In this document: positions 9,138-18,008 of the stretch, piece after piece | Numbering within the stretch: the stretch's first letter is position 1 | Layout of the letters: each line of letters begins with the position of its first letter | DNA from: Natronohydrobacter sp. | Lineage (GTDB): Bacteria; Pseudomonadota; Alphaproteobacteria; Rhodobacterales; Rhodobacteraceae | Assembly (NCBI GenBank): GCA_007125005.1 | Contig: SLDY01000058.1 | Location: 1-32,519 of the forward strand | Direction: 5' to 3' | Length of the DNA stretch: 32,519 nucleotides | Position numbers and translations under genes: made by a program | The notes under the pieces: generated by a model | The model's input: only the letters and a program-made list of their open reading frames with translations | Told to the model about the DNA's origin: nothing | Database searches by the model: none

Positions 9138-11170
9138 GCCACCATCGTCAGAACGTCATAAAGCGCCACCTTCGCGCCTGTCTGGTTGCAGACCTGACAA
9201 TCCCAGCGCACCTCGCCATAATCGCCGTCCGCGCGCGGGTTGATCTCCTTGCAGGTCAATGTCACCTGCAGCGTATCGCCGGGATACACGGGGGTTAGAA
9301 AGCGCAGATTGTCGATGCCGTAATTCGCCAACACCGGGCCGGGATCGGGCTGCACGAATAACCCAGCGGCGAAGGATACGATCAGATAGCCATGCGCTAC
9401 GCGCCCCTCAAAGAACGGGTTGGCGCGCGCGGCATCCTCGTCCATATGCGCGTAAAATGTATCGCCGGTGAACTCCGCGAAATGCTCGATATCTGCGAGC
9501 GTGATCTCGCGCGTATCGGTTACAAGCTGGTCGCCGATACGCAGATCGGCCAGTGATTTGCGGAACGGGTGAATATCGCTGCGCGCCTTGGCCCCATCCA
9601 GCCAACGACCGGTTACGGCGCCCAGCAGGCGCGGCGCACCCTGAACGGCGGTGCGCTGCATGTAATGGTGCAGCCCGCGCATACCCCCGAGCTCTTCGCC
9701 CCCGCCTGCGCGCCCCGGCCCGCCATGCACCAGCATCGGCAGGGGGGAGCCATGGCCGGTGGAAGTCTTGGCGCTGTCGCGATTGCCGATCATCACGCGG
9801 CCATGGAAGGGCGCGAGGCCCAGTACCACCTCTTCAGCGACCTCGGTCGCATGTGTGAAAAGAGAGGAGACGAGCGAGCCCTTACCCATGGCAGCAAGCT
9901 CGGTGACTTCGCCCAGATCATCATAGGGCATGAGTGTTGCAACCGGGCCGAAGGCTTCGACTGCGTGGATGGCCTGAGCACGCATCGGCTGATCGGCATA
10001 GAGCAGGACGGGGTTGAGGAAGGCCCCAGTCTCGGGATCGCCGGTTGTGACGCGCACACTTTCGGGATCGCCAGCGACGATCTCGGCCTCTTGTGCCAGT
10101 CGTGCAATTGCCGCGCGCACATCTTCGCGCTGATCGAGGCTTGCGAGCGCACCCATACGGGTGGCGGGATCGGCGGGCAAGCCCACAGCGACCTCTGCGA
10201 GCTTCGTCGCCAGCGCGTCACGCACGGCTCCGGCTTGCGTGCGCGGGATGATGACGCGGCGGATGGCAGTGCATTTCTGGCCTGCCTTGGCGGTCATTTC
10301 GCGCATCACTTCGCGGATGAAAAGGTCGAACTCGGGGCTGTCGGGGCTCGCATCGGGGCCGAGGATGCAAGCGTTGAGGCTGTCGGCCTCCATCGTGAAG
10401 CGCGTACTCTCGCGGATGATCGCGGGATGTGCGCGCAGTTTTTGGCCCGTGCTGGCAGAACCAGTGAAGGTGACCACATCCTGCCCGGTTACATGATCCA
10501 GCAGATCGCCTACGCCACCGCAGATCAGTTGCAGCGAACCCTCGGGCAGGAGCCCCATCTCGATGATCCGGCGCACCATCAATTCTGTAAGATAAGCGGT
10601 CTGGCTAGCGGGTTTGATAATGGCGGGCATCCCGGCCAGAATATTGGGTGCGAGTTTTTCGAGCATCCCCCAGATGGGGAAGTTGAAGGCGTTGATATGC
10701 ACCGCGACCCCGCGCAGTGGCGTCAGGATATGCTGCGCCGAAAAGGTCGCATCCTTCGAGAGCGACTCGACCACGCCATCGGTCAGCACCTTTGTGTTGG
10801 GCAATTCGCGCCGTGCCTTCGAGGCGTAATTCAGCAGCGTTCCGATTCCGCCCTCGATATCGATCCAGCCATCCTTGGGCGTGGCCCCGGTGGCAAGCGA
10901 GAGGGCGTGAAAGTCGTCCTTCTGCTCCATGAGCTTGAGGCCCAGTGCCTTGAGCAACAAGGCGCGCTCATGCACGGTCATTGACCGCAAAGCCCCGCCA
11001 GCGCCGCGCCCATAGGCCAGCGCCTCGGCGAAATCGAGCCCCGTGGAATCGATCTCGGCCACCAGATCGCCTGTCGCTGCATCATGCAGCGGCTTTGCGG
11101 TTCCATGCCCTTTGCGCCATGCGCCGCAGAGATAGCTTTCGAGCGCGCGGGGCTGCTTTGCGTCAAGCAT
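9122..11170 (-). CDS. paaZ: Bifunctional oxepin-CoA hydrolase / semialdehyde dehydrogenase PaaZ
   Basis: This 682-residue protein has the size and layout of PaaZ. Residues 1 to about 530 are an aldehyde dehydrogenase with Glu261 (MEAD) and catalytic Cys300 (GQKCTAIRR). The C-terminal part is a MaoC-type hotdog hydratase with [15 protein letters not shown] and the [12 protein letters not shown] block. PaaZ opens the oxepin-CoA ring and oxidises the aldehyde to 3-oxo-5,6-dehydrosuberyl-CoA. It is the last gene of the paa operon. Its start lies 8 bases inside the preceding PaaA-like gene, and its stop faces the anthranilate operon. Confidence 0.95.
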   Translation of the reverse strand: MLDAKQPRALESYLCGAWRKGHGTAKPLHDAATGDLVAEIDSTGLDFAEALAYGRGAGGALRSMTVHERALLLKALGLKLMEQKDDFHALSLATGATPKDGWIDIEGGIGTLLNYASKARRELPNTKVLTDGVVESLSKDATFSAQHILTPLRGVAVHINAFNFPIWGMLEKLAPNILAGMPAIIKPASQTAYLTELMVRRIIEMGLLPEGSLQLICGGVGDLLDHVTGQDVVTFTGSASTGQKLRAHPAIIRESTRFTMEADSLNACILGPDASPDSPEFDLFIREVMREMTAKAGQKCTAIRRVIIPRTQAGAVRDALATKLAEVAVGLPADPATRMGALASLDQREDVRAAIARLAQEAEIVAGDPESVRVTTGDPETGAFLNPVLLYADQPMRAQAIHAVEAFGPVATLMPYDDLGEVTELAAMGKGSLVSSLFTHATEVAEEVVLGLAPFHGRVMIGNRDSAKTSTGHGSPLPMLVHGGPGRAGGGEELGGMRGLHHYMQRTAVQGAPRLLGAVTGRWLDGAKARSDIHPFRKSLADLRIGDQLVTDTREITLADIEHFAEFTGDTFYAHMDEDAARANPFFEGRVAHGYLIVSFAAGLFVQPDPGPVLANYGIDNLRFLTPVYPGDTLQVTLTCKEINPRADGDYGEVRWDCQVCNQTGAKVALYDVLTMVAKTWP

Positions 11171-11924
11171 CGGTTTTCACTCCGCATTCAGCAAGCTGCC
11201 TCGCCACAGTGGTCTCCCATTCGGACAGCATCTCGGCATTGGGCCGGTGCCGCAGCCCCAGCGCCTTCAGCCGCTCGAAACGCTCGGAGTCCTTCGCGCC
11301 GAAACCCAACGCCACGCGCGGGTGCCAATAGGCGAGCGACTCGCGCACCTGATCGGGCGTGTCATGCGCCAGCGCCTCGAGGCCCGCGAGTCCAAGCTCG
11401 GCATGGCGCGTCTCACGCGGTAGAATCGCGCGGAAGCACTCCGCCAGCGGCTGATATGAGACTTGCGAGAACTCCCGCAACTGGATCACCGCTGCAGCGC
11501 CTTGCAGCACATTCATCACAACCGCATCGACCCAGCCCTTCAACGGGTAGTGAAACACCGCCAGCCGCATGTCCCCACCCTGTCGCACAGCGCCGATATC
11601 GGCCTCGCGCGGCAACCTTGCGGCCCATGGATGCGTTCCCACATAGCGCGACACATCCGCCCCAAACTCGGCCATGATCTTGAGAACCCGCTCGGCATGA
11701 TCGGCCTTTTCCAGCACGATCCGCGCGGCGGAAATGCGCGAGGTGATCCCCGGCGCGTCATTGATGACATCGGCAAACCCCGCAGATGCCGCCATCTCGC
11801 TATCGACAAAGGATGCCATCATACGCAGAAGCTCGCCCCGATAGCGTGGCGGCACATTGCCGGGCGAGGTCAGCCGTCCGCCCTGCGCCAGATATTCCTC
11901 GATGGGCATGGTCTCATTCGTCAT
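11163..11924 (-). CDS. Extra PaaA/PaaC-family ferritin-like protein
   Basis: This 253-residue protein is not one of the standard PaaABCDE subunits but aligns with PaaA. Glu43 in DSEMAAS matches PaaA SEIVGQ, Asp133 in GWVDAVVMNV matches Paa[12 protein letters not shown], and Glu171/His174 form an ExxH pair like that of PaaA. The first diiron pair differs: the sequence is LEKADHAER, so the Glu-His spacing is ExxxH (72/76), not ExxH. It may be a second diiron oxygenase component, an inactive structural partner like PaaC, or an assembly factor. It overlaps paaE by 11 bases and paaZ by 8, so it is part of the same translated block. Family is confident, role is unknown. Confidence 0.8.
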   Translation of the reverse strand: MTNETMPIEEYLAQGGRLTSPGNVPPRYRGELLRMMASFVDSEMAASAGFADVINDAPGITSRISAARIVLEKADHAERVLKIMAEFGADVSRYVGTHPWAARLPREADIGAVRQGGDMRLAVFHYPLKGWVDAVVMNVLQGAAAVIQLREFSQVSYQPLAECFRAILPRETRHAELGLAGLEALAHDTPDQVRESLAYWHPRVALGFGAKDSERFERLKALGLRHRPNAEMLSEWETTVARQLAECGVKTDA

Positions 11925-12984
11925 AGCTGATCACCAGTTTATCAGAAAGGGGCAGGCATTGGCAGGTCAACACATAGCCTTGCCTGACCTCGTAATCCTC
12001 GAGTGCGTGGTTGACGGCCATCTCGGCCTCGCCCTCGATCACCTTGGCGCGGCAGGTTGAACAGACACCGGCCTTGCAGGCATAGGGCGCATCGAGGCTC
12101 GCGCCCAGCGCTGCATCGAGCACAGACGTGCCATCGAGCGGCAGATCGAGGCTGCGTGTCGTGCCATCGAGAGTGACCGTAAGCGCGCAGGACTTGCCCT
12201 TTGCTGCCTGCACCTGCGCCCGCGCCGATTGCTTGAGCCGCCCCGGCTGATTAGAGGCGAACAGCTCGAACTTGATCTGGCTGTCTTCCAGCCCATGCTC
12301 GCGCAAGGCGCTCGCGATAGTCAGCATCATCGGTTCCGGCCCGCAGATGAAAGCGGTATCCACCGATTTCGGATCCACCCAATGCTGGAACAATGCCGCC
12401 ATCTTCTCGGCATCCACGCGACCGGTGAACAGCTCGATCTCCTGTGCGTCCTGCTCCAGCACATGCAGCACCGAGAGCCGCCCCAGATAGAGGTTCTTGA
12501 GATCCTCCAACTCCTCGCGGAACATGATCGTGCTGATCTGGCGATTGGCATAGACGAGCGTGAAGCGGCTCTTCGGCTCCCGCGCCAGCACAGTGCGGAT
12601 GATCGACAGCACTGGCGTGATCCCAGAGCCGCCGGCGAACCCCAGATAATGCCGCGCCTGATCAGGGGCGAGCGGCACATGAAAATTGCCTGCAGGCGGC
12701 ATCGCCTCCAGCACATCGCCGGGGGCGAGGTTCTCATTCGCCCAGGTCGAGAACGCGCCGCCATCGACACGCTTGATGCCCACGCGCAGCGTACCGTCAT
12801 CAAGGCCTGAGCAGATGGAATAGGAGCGCCGGATCTCCTGCCCCTCAAAATCGCGGCGGAAGGTCAGATACTGGCCCTGAATGAAGCGGAAGGCGTCTGT
12901 ATCCGATGCCTGCAGGGTGACGATAACCGAATCGCGCGTGTCATGCTGCACATCGGTTACATTCAAAGGGTGAAATCGGCTCAT
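11914..12984 (-). CDS. paaE: Phenylacetyl-CoA epoxidase reductase subunit PaaE
   Basis: This 356-residue reductase carries electrons from NADPH to the epoxidase core. It has an FAD domain (RSYSICSG), an NAD(P) domain (GFAGGSGITPVLSII), and a C-terminal plant-type [2Fe-2S] ferredoxin domain with Cys303, Cys308, Cys311 and Cys341. The frame stays open upstream into paaD, but the Met at 12984 begins MSRFHPLNV and gives the usual family length. It lies 10 bases after the paaD stop and overlaps the start of the following PaaA-like gene. Confidence 0.94.
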   Translation of the reverse strand: MSRFHPLNVTDVQHDTRDSVIVTLQASDTDAFRFIQGQYLTFRRDFEGQEIRRSYSICSGLDDGTLRVGIKRVDGGAFSTWANENLAPGDVLEAMPPAGNFHVPLAPDQARHYLGFAGGSGITPVLSIIRTVLAREPKSRFTLVYANRQISTIMFREELEDLKNLYLGRLSVLHVLEQDAQEIELFTGRVDAEKMAALFQHWVDPKSVDTAFICGPEPMMLTIASALREHGLEDSQIKFELFASNQPGRLKQSARAQVQAAKGKSCALTVTLDGTTRSLDLPLDGTSVLDAALGASLDAPYACKAGVCSTCRAKVIEGEAEMAVNHALEDYEVRQGYVLTCQCLPLSDKLVISYDE

Positions 12985-12994
12985 CTCGCGGCCC

Positions 12995-13501
12995 TCAGAT
13001 ACATTTGAAATAATCGAACGGCTCCAGACAGGACCGGCATTGATACGCGGCCTTGCAAGGCGTGGAGCCGAACTGGCTGACCTTTTGCGTCTCTTCCGAG
13101 CCGCAGCGCGGGCAGGGCACGACAAGCGCCACCCCCGTGAGCCGCTTGATCCGGCCCGCGACCACGCCCTCTGCGCGCGTGCCGTCGATGGGGGGCGCGA
13201 TGCCATAGGCACGCAGCTTCTCGCGCGCTGCGGGCTTCAGCCAGTCGGTCGTCCAGGGCGGATCAAGACGGCGCTCCAGCCGCACATCGGCCACGCCCTT
13301 GTCGCGCAGCGCCTTCTCGATCTCGAAATTGATCACCGAGGTCGCGGGGCAGCCCGAATAGGTGGGCGTCACGGTCACCACCACCGTCTCGCCTTCCAGC
13401 GCTACGTCGCGCACGATGCCCAGATCGGTGACCGAGATCACAGGGATCTCGGGGTCCGGCACCTCGTCGAGCCAGTTCCAGACTTGCGCCACGCTTACCA
13501 T
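12995..13501 (-). CDS. paaD: Phenylacetyl-CoA epoxidase accessory protein PaaD
   Basis: The 168-residue protein has an N-terminal MIP18/DUF59 domain (PDPEIPVISVTDLGIV and PTYSGCP with Cys51). A C-terminal Cys-rich zinc-ribbon-like part holds Cys130, Cys133, Cys149, Cys155, Cys158 and Cys167. PaaD is needed for a working epoxidase and resembles iron-sulfur assembly factors, probably maturing PaaE or the diiron core. The start MVSVAQVWNW was chosen because it overlaps the paaC stop by 7 bases and gives the family length. An in-frame codon ten residues earlier is less likely. Confidence 0.92.
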   Translation of the reverse strand: MVSVAQVWNWLDEVPDPEIPVISVTDLGIVRDVALEGETVVVTVTPTYSGCPATSVINFEIEKALRDKGVADVRLERRLDPPWTTDWLKPAAREKLRAYGIAPPIDGTRAEGVVAGRIKRLTGVALVVPCPRCGSEETQKVSQFGSTPCKAAYQCRSCLEPFDYFKCI

Positions 13502-14265
13502 TTGGCATCCGGATAGGCGCGCTGGAGCCATTGCATCGTGGCCAGCATATGGCCCAGATGCTCGGAATGCGTGCCCTGCTTGCCGCCCTTGTGCATGTAA
13601 GCACCCTCGGGCGCCTTCAGCTTCGCCTCGCCGAGCACCTCGGCCACCAGTGCCTCCCAGGTCGGGCGAATGCTGTCGGGCGCGGCCATCACACCTGCCT
13701 CTGCCAGAGTACGATCCACGTCATCGGCCATCATCATCTCGCCCGTATAGGGCCAGAGTGTGTCGAGCGCCGCCTGCATCCGCTTGTGGCTTTCCTCGGT
13801 GCCGTCACCCAGCCGGATCACCAGATCGGCAGATCGTTCCAGATGATAGGCCACCTCACGCCCCGCCTTGGCGGCAATCTCGGCGATACGGGCATCCTTT
13901 GATCCCTCCAGCGCCTTCAGCATCGGCTGGTGCCATGCATCGAACAGGAATTGACGCATAAGAGTCTGGCCGAAATCCCCATTCGGTCGCTCGGCCAGCA
14001 GCAGGTTACGGAACTCCCATGCATCGCGGCGAAAGGCCAGCGCATCGGCATCGCGCCCCTTACCCTCGACGTCACCCGCCAAACCCAGCCAGAGCTGCGT
14101 CTGTCCGATCAGATCAAGCGCCATATTCGCAAGCGCGATATCTTCTTCCAACACGGGCGCATGGCCGCACCATTCCGATACCCGATGCCCCAGCACCAGT
14201 GTCGTATCGCCCATGCGGCACAGCCCCTCGAAGAGCGCCGCGTCCAGATCGACCACGGTTTCCAT
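13495..14265 (-). CDS. paaC: Phenylacetyl-CoA epoxidase structural subunit PaaC
   Basis: This 256-residue protein of the ferritin-like PaaA/PaaC family forms the stable core with PaaA. Landmarks are the N-terminal LGHRVSEWCGHAPVLEEDIA, the DLIGQTQLWL helix and the HLERSADLVIRLGDG block. In the known complex PaaC is structural and has lost catalytic iron. The ATG at 14265 shares one base with the paaB stop (TGATG). A GTG one codon earlier is the alternative start. Confidence 0.94.
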   Translation of the reverse strand: METVVDLDAALFEGLCRMGDTTLVLGHRVSEWCGHAPVLEEDIALANMALDLIGQTQLWLGLAGDVEGKGRDADALAFRRDAWEFRNLLLAERPNGDFGQTLMRQFLFDAWHQPMLKALEGSKDARIAEIAAKAGREVAYHLERSADLVIRLGDGTEESHKRMQAALDTLWPYTGEMMMADDVDRTLAEAGVMAAPDSIRPTWEALVAEVLGEAKLKAPEGAYMHKGGKQGTHSEHLGHMLATMQWLQRAYPDAKW

Positions 14266-14549
14266 CACATCTTCCCCACTTCCTCGGGAATGTCGAAGAA
14301 GGTCGGATGGCGATAGACCTTGGAATTGGACGGATCAAACAGCGGCCCCTTATCCGACGGGCTTGAGGCCGTGATCGCCGAAGACGGCACCACCCAGATG
14401 CTCACCCCTTCATTGCGCCGCGTATAAACATCGCGCGCATGTTTGACCGCCATCTCGGCATCGGGCGCGTGCAGCGAGCCCACATGCCGATGGTTCAACC
14501 CATGCTGGCCGCGAATGAAGATTTCCCACAAAGGCCACTCACTGGACAT
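14265..14549 (-). CDS. paaB: Phenylacetyl-CoA epoxidase subunit PaaB
   Basis: The 94-residue protein has typical PaaB features: WPLWEIFIRGQHGLNHRHVG at its N terminus and the DVYTRRNEGVSIWVV block. The length matches known PaaB proteins. It is a small subunit thought to bridge the PaaAC heterodimers and the reductase. Its ribosome binding site (AAAGGG) directly follows intergenic repeat copy 2, which fills the 81-base gap to paaA. Confidence 0.94.
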   Translation of the reverse strand: MSSEWPLWEIFIRGQHGLNHRHVGSLHAPDAEMAVKHARDVYTRRNEGVSIWVVPSSAITASSPSDKGPLFDPSNSKVYRHPTFFDIPEEVGKM

Positions 14550-14559
14550 CGCTTTGCCC

Positions 14560-14619
14560 TTTCATCCTTGAAAAATATCCTGGGGGTAGGCCGCAGGCCG
14601 CAGGGGGCAAAGCCCCCTG
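14560..14619 (-). repeat. Intergenic repeat element, copy 2
   Basis: Read in the direction of the paa operon, the element starts with a perfect 8-bp hairpin (arms 14601-14608 and 14612-14619, loop of three). It continues with GGCCTGCGGCC, an AGGATATTTTTC block and AAGGATGAAA, and the paaB ribosome binding site comes next. It has the same order and orientation as the other two copies. The hairpin could slow or partly end transcription between paaA and paaB, but no clean T-run follows it. Confidence 0.75.
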
Positions 14620-14630
14620 AGCACGCAGCG

Positions 14631-15608
14631 CTATTCCGCCGCGACCTTCGCCGCTGCTCGCTTTCTTGCATGCGCCATCAGCCCCTCGCGGAACCATGCG
14701 CCATCGTCCCATGCCTTTTGCCGTGCTTCCATCCGCTCAGCATTGCACGGGCCATTTCCCTTGATCACCTCGAAGAATTCCGACCAGTCAGGCTCGGAGA
14801 AATCATAGCCGCCCTTCTCCTCGTTCCAGCGCAATTCCGGGTCGGGGATCGTGAGCCCCAGATATTCCGCCTGCGGCACCGTCTGATCCACGAATTTCTG
14901 GCGCAACTCGTCATTGGTGTTGATCTTGATCTTCCAGGCCATCGACTGCGCGGAATGCACCGAATCCTTGTCCGAGGGCCCGAACATCATCAGCGAGGGA
15001 TACCAGAAGCGGTTGAGCGCATCCTGCGCCATTGCCTTCTGTTCCGGCGTGCCTTGGGCCATCTTCATCATGATGTCATAGCCCTGCCGCTGGTGAAACG
15101 ACTCTTCCTTGCAGATACGGATCATTGCGCGGGAATAGGGCCCGAAGGATGTGCGCTGCAGCGGCACCTGGTTCATGATCGCGGCGCCATCCACCAGCCA
15201 GCCGACCGCGCCGATATCGGCCCAGTTCAGCGTCGGGTAATTGAAGATCGAGGAATATTTCATCTTGCCCGACAAGAGCGCCTCGGTCAGCTCGTCGCGC
15301 GAAACCCCCAGCGTCTCGGCCGCGCAATAGAGATAGAGCCCGTGCCCAGCCTCATCCTGCACCTTGGCCAGCAGGATCGCCTTGCGCTCCAGTGTTGGTG
15401 CGCGGGTGATCCAGTTGCCTTCGGGCAACTGCCCAACGATCTCGGAATGCGCATGCTGGCCGATCTGGCGGATCAATGTCTTGCGATAGCCCTCGGGCAT
15501 CCATTCCTTGGGCTCGATCTTCTCGCCCGCATCGATGCGCGCCTGAAAAGCCGCGAGCTTTTCGGGGTCTTCATTCGTCGCCTCGGATTTTACCATCTGT
15601 GCATACAT
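14631..15608 (-). CDS. paaA: Phenylacetyl-CoA 1,2-epoxidase catalytic subunit PaaA
   Basis: This 325-residue diiron subunit epoxidises the ring of phenylacetyl-CoA. The metal-binding residues are visible: Glu56 (AHSEIVG), Glu86/His89 (DEAGH), Asp140, and Glu169/His172 (KEESFH). The N-terminal [20 protein letters not shown] and the C-terminal [16 protein letters not shown] blocks are typical. A strong GGAGG ribosome binding site lies 7 bases before the ATG, and the gene follows the thiolase gene by 16 bases. Confidence 0.96.
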   Translation of the reverse strand: MYAQMVKSEATNEDPEKLAAFQARIDAGEKIEPKEWMPEGYRKTLIRQIGQHAHSEIVGQLPEGNWITRAPTLERKAILLAKVQDEAGHGLYLYCAAETLGVSRDELTEALLSGKMKYSSIFNYPTLNWADIGAVGWLVDGAAIMNQVPLQRTSFGPYSRAMIRICKEESFHQRQGYDIMMKMAQGTPEQKAMAQDALNRFWYPSLMMFGPSDKDSVHSAQSMAWKIKINTNDELRQKFVDQTVPQAEYLGLTIPDPELRWNEEKGGYDFSEPDWSEFFEVIKGNGPCNAERMEARQKAWDDGAWFREGLMAHARKRAAAKVAAE

Positions 15609-15624
15609 TTCCAGACCTCCAGTC

Positions 15625-16830
15625 TCAGACCCGTTCCAATATCAATGCAGCGCCCTGCCCTACGCCCACGCACATTGTACAAAGCGCATAGCGCCCGCCA
15701 CGGCGCTGCAATTCCCATGTCGCCGCCGCAACCATCCGCGCACCAGAGGCGCCCAGCGGATGCCCCATCGCAATCGCGCCGCCATTCGGGTTCACATGCG
15801 CGGCATCATCGGGCAATCCGAGTTCGCGCAGCGAGGCGAGCGCCTGCGCGGCGAAGGCCTCATTGAGTTCGATCAGGTCGATATCCTCGATCTTGAGCCC
15901 CGCAAGCGCCAGCACCTTGCGCACCGCTGGCACCGGGCCAATGCCCATCACGCGCGGCTCAACCCCTGCCGCCGCATGGGCGACAACGCGCGCACGCGGC
16001 GTCAGCCCCTGCGCCTGCGCCATCGCTTCCGAGGCCAGCAAAAGCGCCGCCGCGCCATCATTGACGCCCGAGGCATTGCCCGCCGTGACGCTCAGATCAG
16101 GCCCGTTGATACCGCGCAGCTTGGCCAGTGCCTCCGGCGTTGTCTCGGGGCGCGGGTGCTCGTCCGTATCGATCACCAGAGGATCACCCTTGCGGCGCGG
16201 GATCGTCACTGTGCAAATCTCGTCGGCAAAGCGCCCGTCGGCCTGCGCGGCGGCCCAGCGCTGTTGCGAGCGCAGCGCGAAAGCGTCCTGATCCGCGCGC
16301 GAGACAGCATAGTCGGCGGCCACATTATCGGCGGTCTCAGGCATGGAATGGGTGCCGTATTGCGCATCGAGTTTCGGGTTCACGAAGCGCCAGCCGATGG
16401 TTGTGTCATAGACTGCATTGGCGCGCGAGAACGCTGTCTCGGCCTTGGGCATGACGAAGGGCGCGCGGCTCATGCTTTCGACCCCACCTGCAAGCATCAG
16501 CCCGCAATCGCCCGCTCTGATAGCGCGCGCAGCCATGCCGACAGCATCCAGCCCAGAAGCACAGAGGCGGTTTACGGTGATGCCCGGCACAGCAACCGGA
16601 AGGCCCGCCAGAAGTGCTGCCATCCGCGCGACATTGCGATTGTCCTCGCCCGCCTGATTGGCGCAGCCATAGATCACATCCTCGACCGCAGCCCAATCCA
16701 CCCCCGGATGCCGCGCCATAAGTGCCGCAAGCGGCACGGCGGCAAGATCATCGGCGCGCATGGATGAAAGTGCGCCACCATAGCGCCCGACGGGTGTGCG
16801 TTGCGCGTCACAAATGAATGCTTGCGGCAA
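15625..16830 (-). CDS. pcaF: 3-oxoadipyl-CoA / 3-oxo-5,6-dehydrosuberyl-CoA thiolase
   Basis: The 401-residue thiolase shows the nucleophilic Cys90 ([12 protein letters not shown]), the NEAFAAQ block, His357 ([14 protein letters not shown]) and Cys387 ([10 protein letters not shown]). In phenylacetate degradation it cleaves 3-oxo-5,6-dehydrosuberyl-CoA and 3-oxoadipyl-CoA, so paaJ is an equally good name. The start is a TTG: GGAGG lies seven bases before it, and this start gives [19 protein letters not shown] and the usual 401 residues. An earlier in-frame TTG lies just before that ribosome binding site and is rejected. It is the first gene after the operator and promoter at 16863-16905. Confidence 0.92.
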   Translation of the reverse strand: MPQAFICDAQRTPVGRYGGALSSMRADDLAAVPLAALMARHPGVDWAAVEDVIYGCANQAGEDNRNVARMAALLAGLPVAVPGITVNRLCASGLDAVGMAARAIRAGDCGLMLAGGVESMSRAPFVMPKAETAFSRANAVYDTTIGWRFVNPKLDAQYGTHSMPETADNVAADYAVSRADQDAFALRSQQRWAAAQADGRFADEICTVTIPRRKGDPLVIDTDEHPRPETTPEALAKLRGINGPDLSVTAGNASGVNDGAAALLLASEAMAQAQGLTPRARVVAHAAAGVEPRVMGIGPVPAVRKVLALAGLKIEDIDLIELNEAFAAQALASLRELGLPDDAAHVNPNGGAIAMGHPLGASGARMVAAATWELQRRGGRYALCTMCVGVGQGAALILERV

Positions 16831-16862
16831 AGTGGCTCCTCCCAAAGCGATCCTGCCATTTC

Positions 16863-16876
16863 CGACCGTTTGGTCG
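16863..16876. promoter_or_regulatory. Operator-like palindrome upstream of the paa operon
   Basis: CGACCGTTTGGTCG fits a CGACCG-N2-CGGTCG palindrome with one mismatch. It sits directly downstream of the -10 box of the predicted promoter, where a repressor would block initiation. A second site with the same pattern lies upstream of the TRAP operon at 17995-18008. PaaX, encoded next door, or a TetR-type PaaR outside the window are the candidate binders. Confidence 0.55.
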
Positions 16877-16877
16877 A

Positions 16878-16905
16878 TTTATACTCTCAATATGTCACAT
16901 CTCAA
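16878..16905 (-). promoter_or_regulatory. Sigma-70-like promoter of the paa operon
   Basis: On the minus strand TTGAGA (16905-16900) and TATAAA (16883-16878) are separated by 16 bases. They lie about 50 bases upstream of the pcaF start in an AT-rich stretch. The adjacent palindrome overlaps the expected transcription start. Confidence 0.5.
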
Positions 16906-16963
16906 AGCAGATTTTTAATAATTTTGTGATGCTTTGTGCGACAACCAAAAACCGGCTTTGATT

Positions 16964-17842
16964 TCAAACCCTAAGGCTCTCACGAAGTAGCGCATAGCGC
17001 GCCTCGCCTGCGCGCGTGCGGCTCTGGAGCGGGCCTTCGGCACCCTCGAAAGCCGCTGCCACATGCGAATCAGCCTCCGCGCTGAGCGCCAGATAGGTTT
17101 GCGCAAAAACGCTGCGTGCGCGGATCCCGGCCCAGTCGGCGGGCAGTGCCGCGTGCGGCAGGCGTGGATCGCGCAGGGCAATCTGGCGGAAGGCATGAAC
17201 CAAAAGCACCCGCGCCTCGAGCGCCTCTGCGCCAGGAAGCGGCATCATCTCGTTGATCTGCTCGGCATGGCCCAAAAACCCTGTGTATTCCTGATCCAGC
17301 GCATCAAGATCCCAAAGCCGCCGCGCCATGTCATGCAAGGCCGTATCAGACCCTTCTGCAGTGCCCGTGATCGCGCAGAGTCCCTCGGGGAGCGGCATTG
17401 AGCGAGGCCCCAACGCCATGCTATCCGTCAGCGCAACATGGCTCGGGAGATCACCAGCGCTGCAACGCGCCACCGCATCGGCTTGAGGGCAAAACACCAG
17501 CCGCCAGGCTTCTGCCCGCGCATCGCCATAAATCCGTGCGCCTGCTTGTGCATATTCGTTCTGCGCAACCTCTGTCAGCCGGTAGAAACTGCGCCGCCCC
17601 TGCCGCAGCCCCGCAATCTGGCCCGCAGAGACAAGGCGCGACATGGCCGTTCGGATCAGTGTTTCGCTTATGCCAAAAGGCGCGCAGAAGGCGATGATAT
17701 TGCCAATCCACACATCGCCCCCGCGCGGCGCAATCACATCACCGAAGAGCGTTACGATGAAACTGCCCGCGCGCAAGGGCTGCGCGAGGGCAAGATCTGC
17801 GGGCCGTTGCACGCGCACCTGATCATCTTGAGGTAACTGCAT
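16964..17842 (-). CDS. paaX: PaaX-family repressor of phenylacetate degradation
   Basis: This 292-residue protein has the PaaX layout. An N-terminal winged helix (SFIVTLFGDVIAPRGG, then the recognition part SETLIRTAMSRLVSAGQI and the wing GRRSFYRL) is followed by the long effector domain, with YTGFLGH and the VHAFRQIALRDPRLP block near the C-terminal end. PaaX represses paa genes and releases DNA when phenylacetyl-CoA binds. The ATG at 17842 has AGGA seven bases upstream; a TTG one codon earlier is the alternative. It lies 133 bases upstream of the pcaF gene on the same strand and is divergent from the TRAP operon. Confidence 0.9.
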   Translation of the reverse strand: MQLPQDDQVRVQRPADLALAQPLRAGSFIVTLFGDVIAPRGGDVWIGNIIAFCAPFGISETLIRTAMSRLVSAGQIAGLRQGRRSFYRLTEVAQNEYAQAGARIYGDARAEAWRLVFCPQADAVARCSAGDLPSHVALTDSMALGPRSMPLPEGLCAITGTAEGSDTALHDMARRLWDLDALDQEYTGFLGHAEQINEMMPLPGAEALEARVLLVHAFRQIALRDPRLPHAALPADWAGIRARSVFAQTYLALSAEADSHVAAAFEGAEGPLQSRTRAGEARYALLRESLRV

Positions 17843-17858
17843 CAACTGATCCTGCCCC

Positions 17859-17888
17859 TTGCATCGATCCGACGCAAGTCAGATGCAA
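17859..17888. promoter_or_regulatory. Inverted repeat in the paaX leader
   Basis: TTGCATC (17859-17865) and GATGCAA (17882-17888) form a perfect 7-bp inverted repeat with a 16-base spacer, starting 17 bases upstream of the paaX start. It could be an autoregulatory site for PaaX. It does not resemble the palindrome at 16863 or at 17995. Confidence 0.35.
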
Positions 17889-17994
17889 CGAATCAATTCT
17901 TGCATTCTGATCACGCTGGTGAACAATCTAACTTATATGCGTGGCAGATATCTCTGGCCTTGGGCAAGCCGTTGGCGATAACTTGGTACAAAAT

Positions 17995-18008
17995 CAACCG
18001 CTCGGTCG
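17995..18008. promoter_or_regulatory. Second operator-like palindrome, upstream of the TRAP operon
   Basis: CAACCGCTCGGTCG fits the same CGACCG-N2-CGGTCG palindrome as the site at 16863-16876, again with one mismatch, but in the other half-site. Over the wider 16-base windows the two sites agree at 12 positions. It lies 82 bases before the TRAP binding-protein start, in the 248-base divergent gap with paaX. No clear -35/-10 pair was found around it. Confidence 0.5.

Noticed and set aside
9569-10984. 471-residue + strand frame opposite paaZ
   Set aside because: The paaZ frame has full domain support. The opposite frame has low-complexity His/Gly/Arg-rich sequence and no motifs.
14439-15866. 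475-residue + strand frame opposite paaA
   Set aside because: It is antisense to an unmistakable paaA, crosses several gene boundaries and has no family features.
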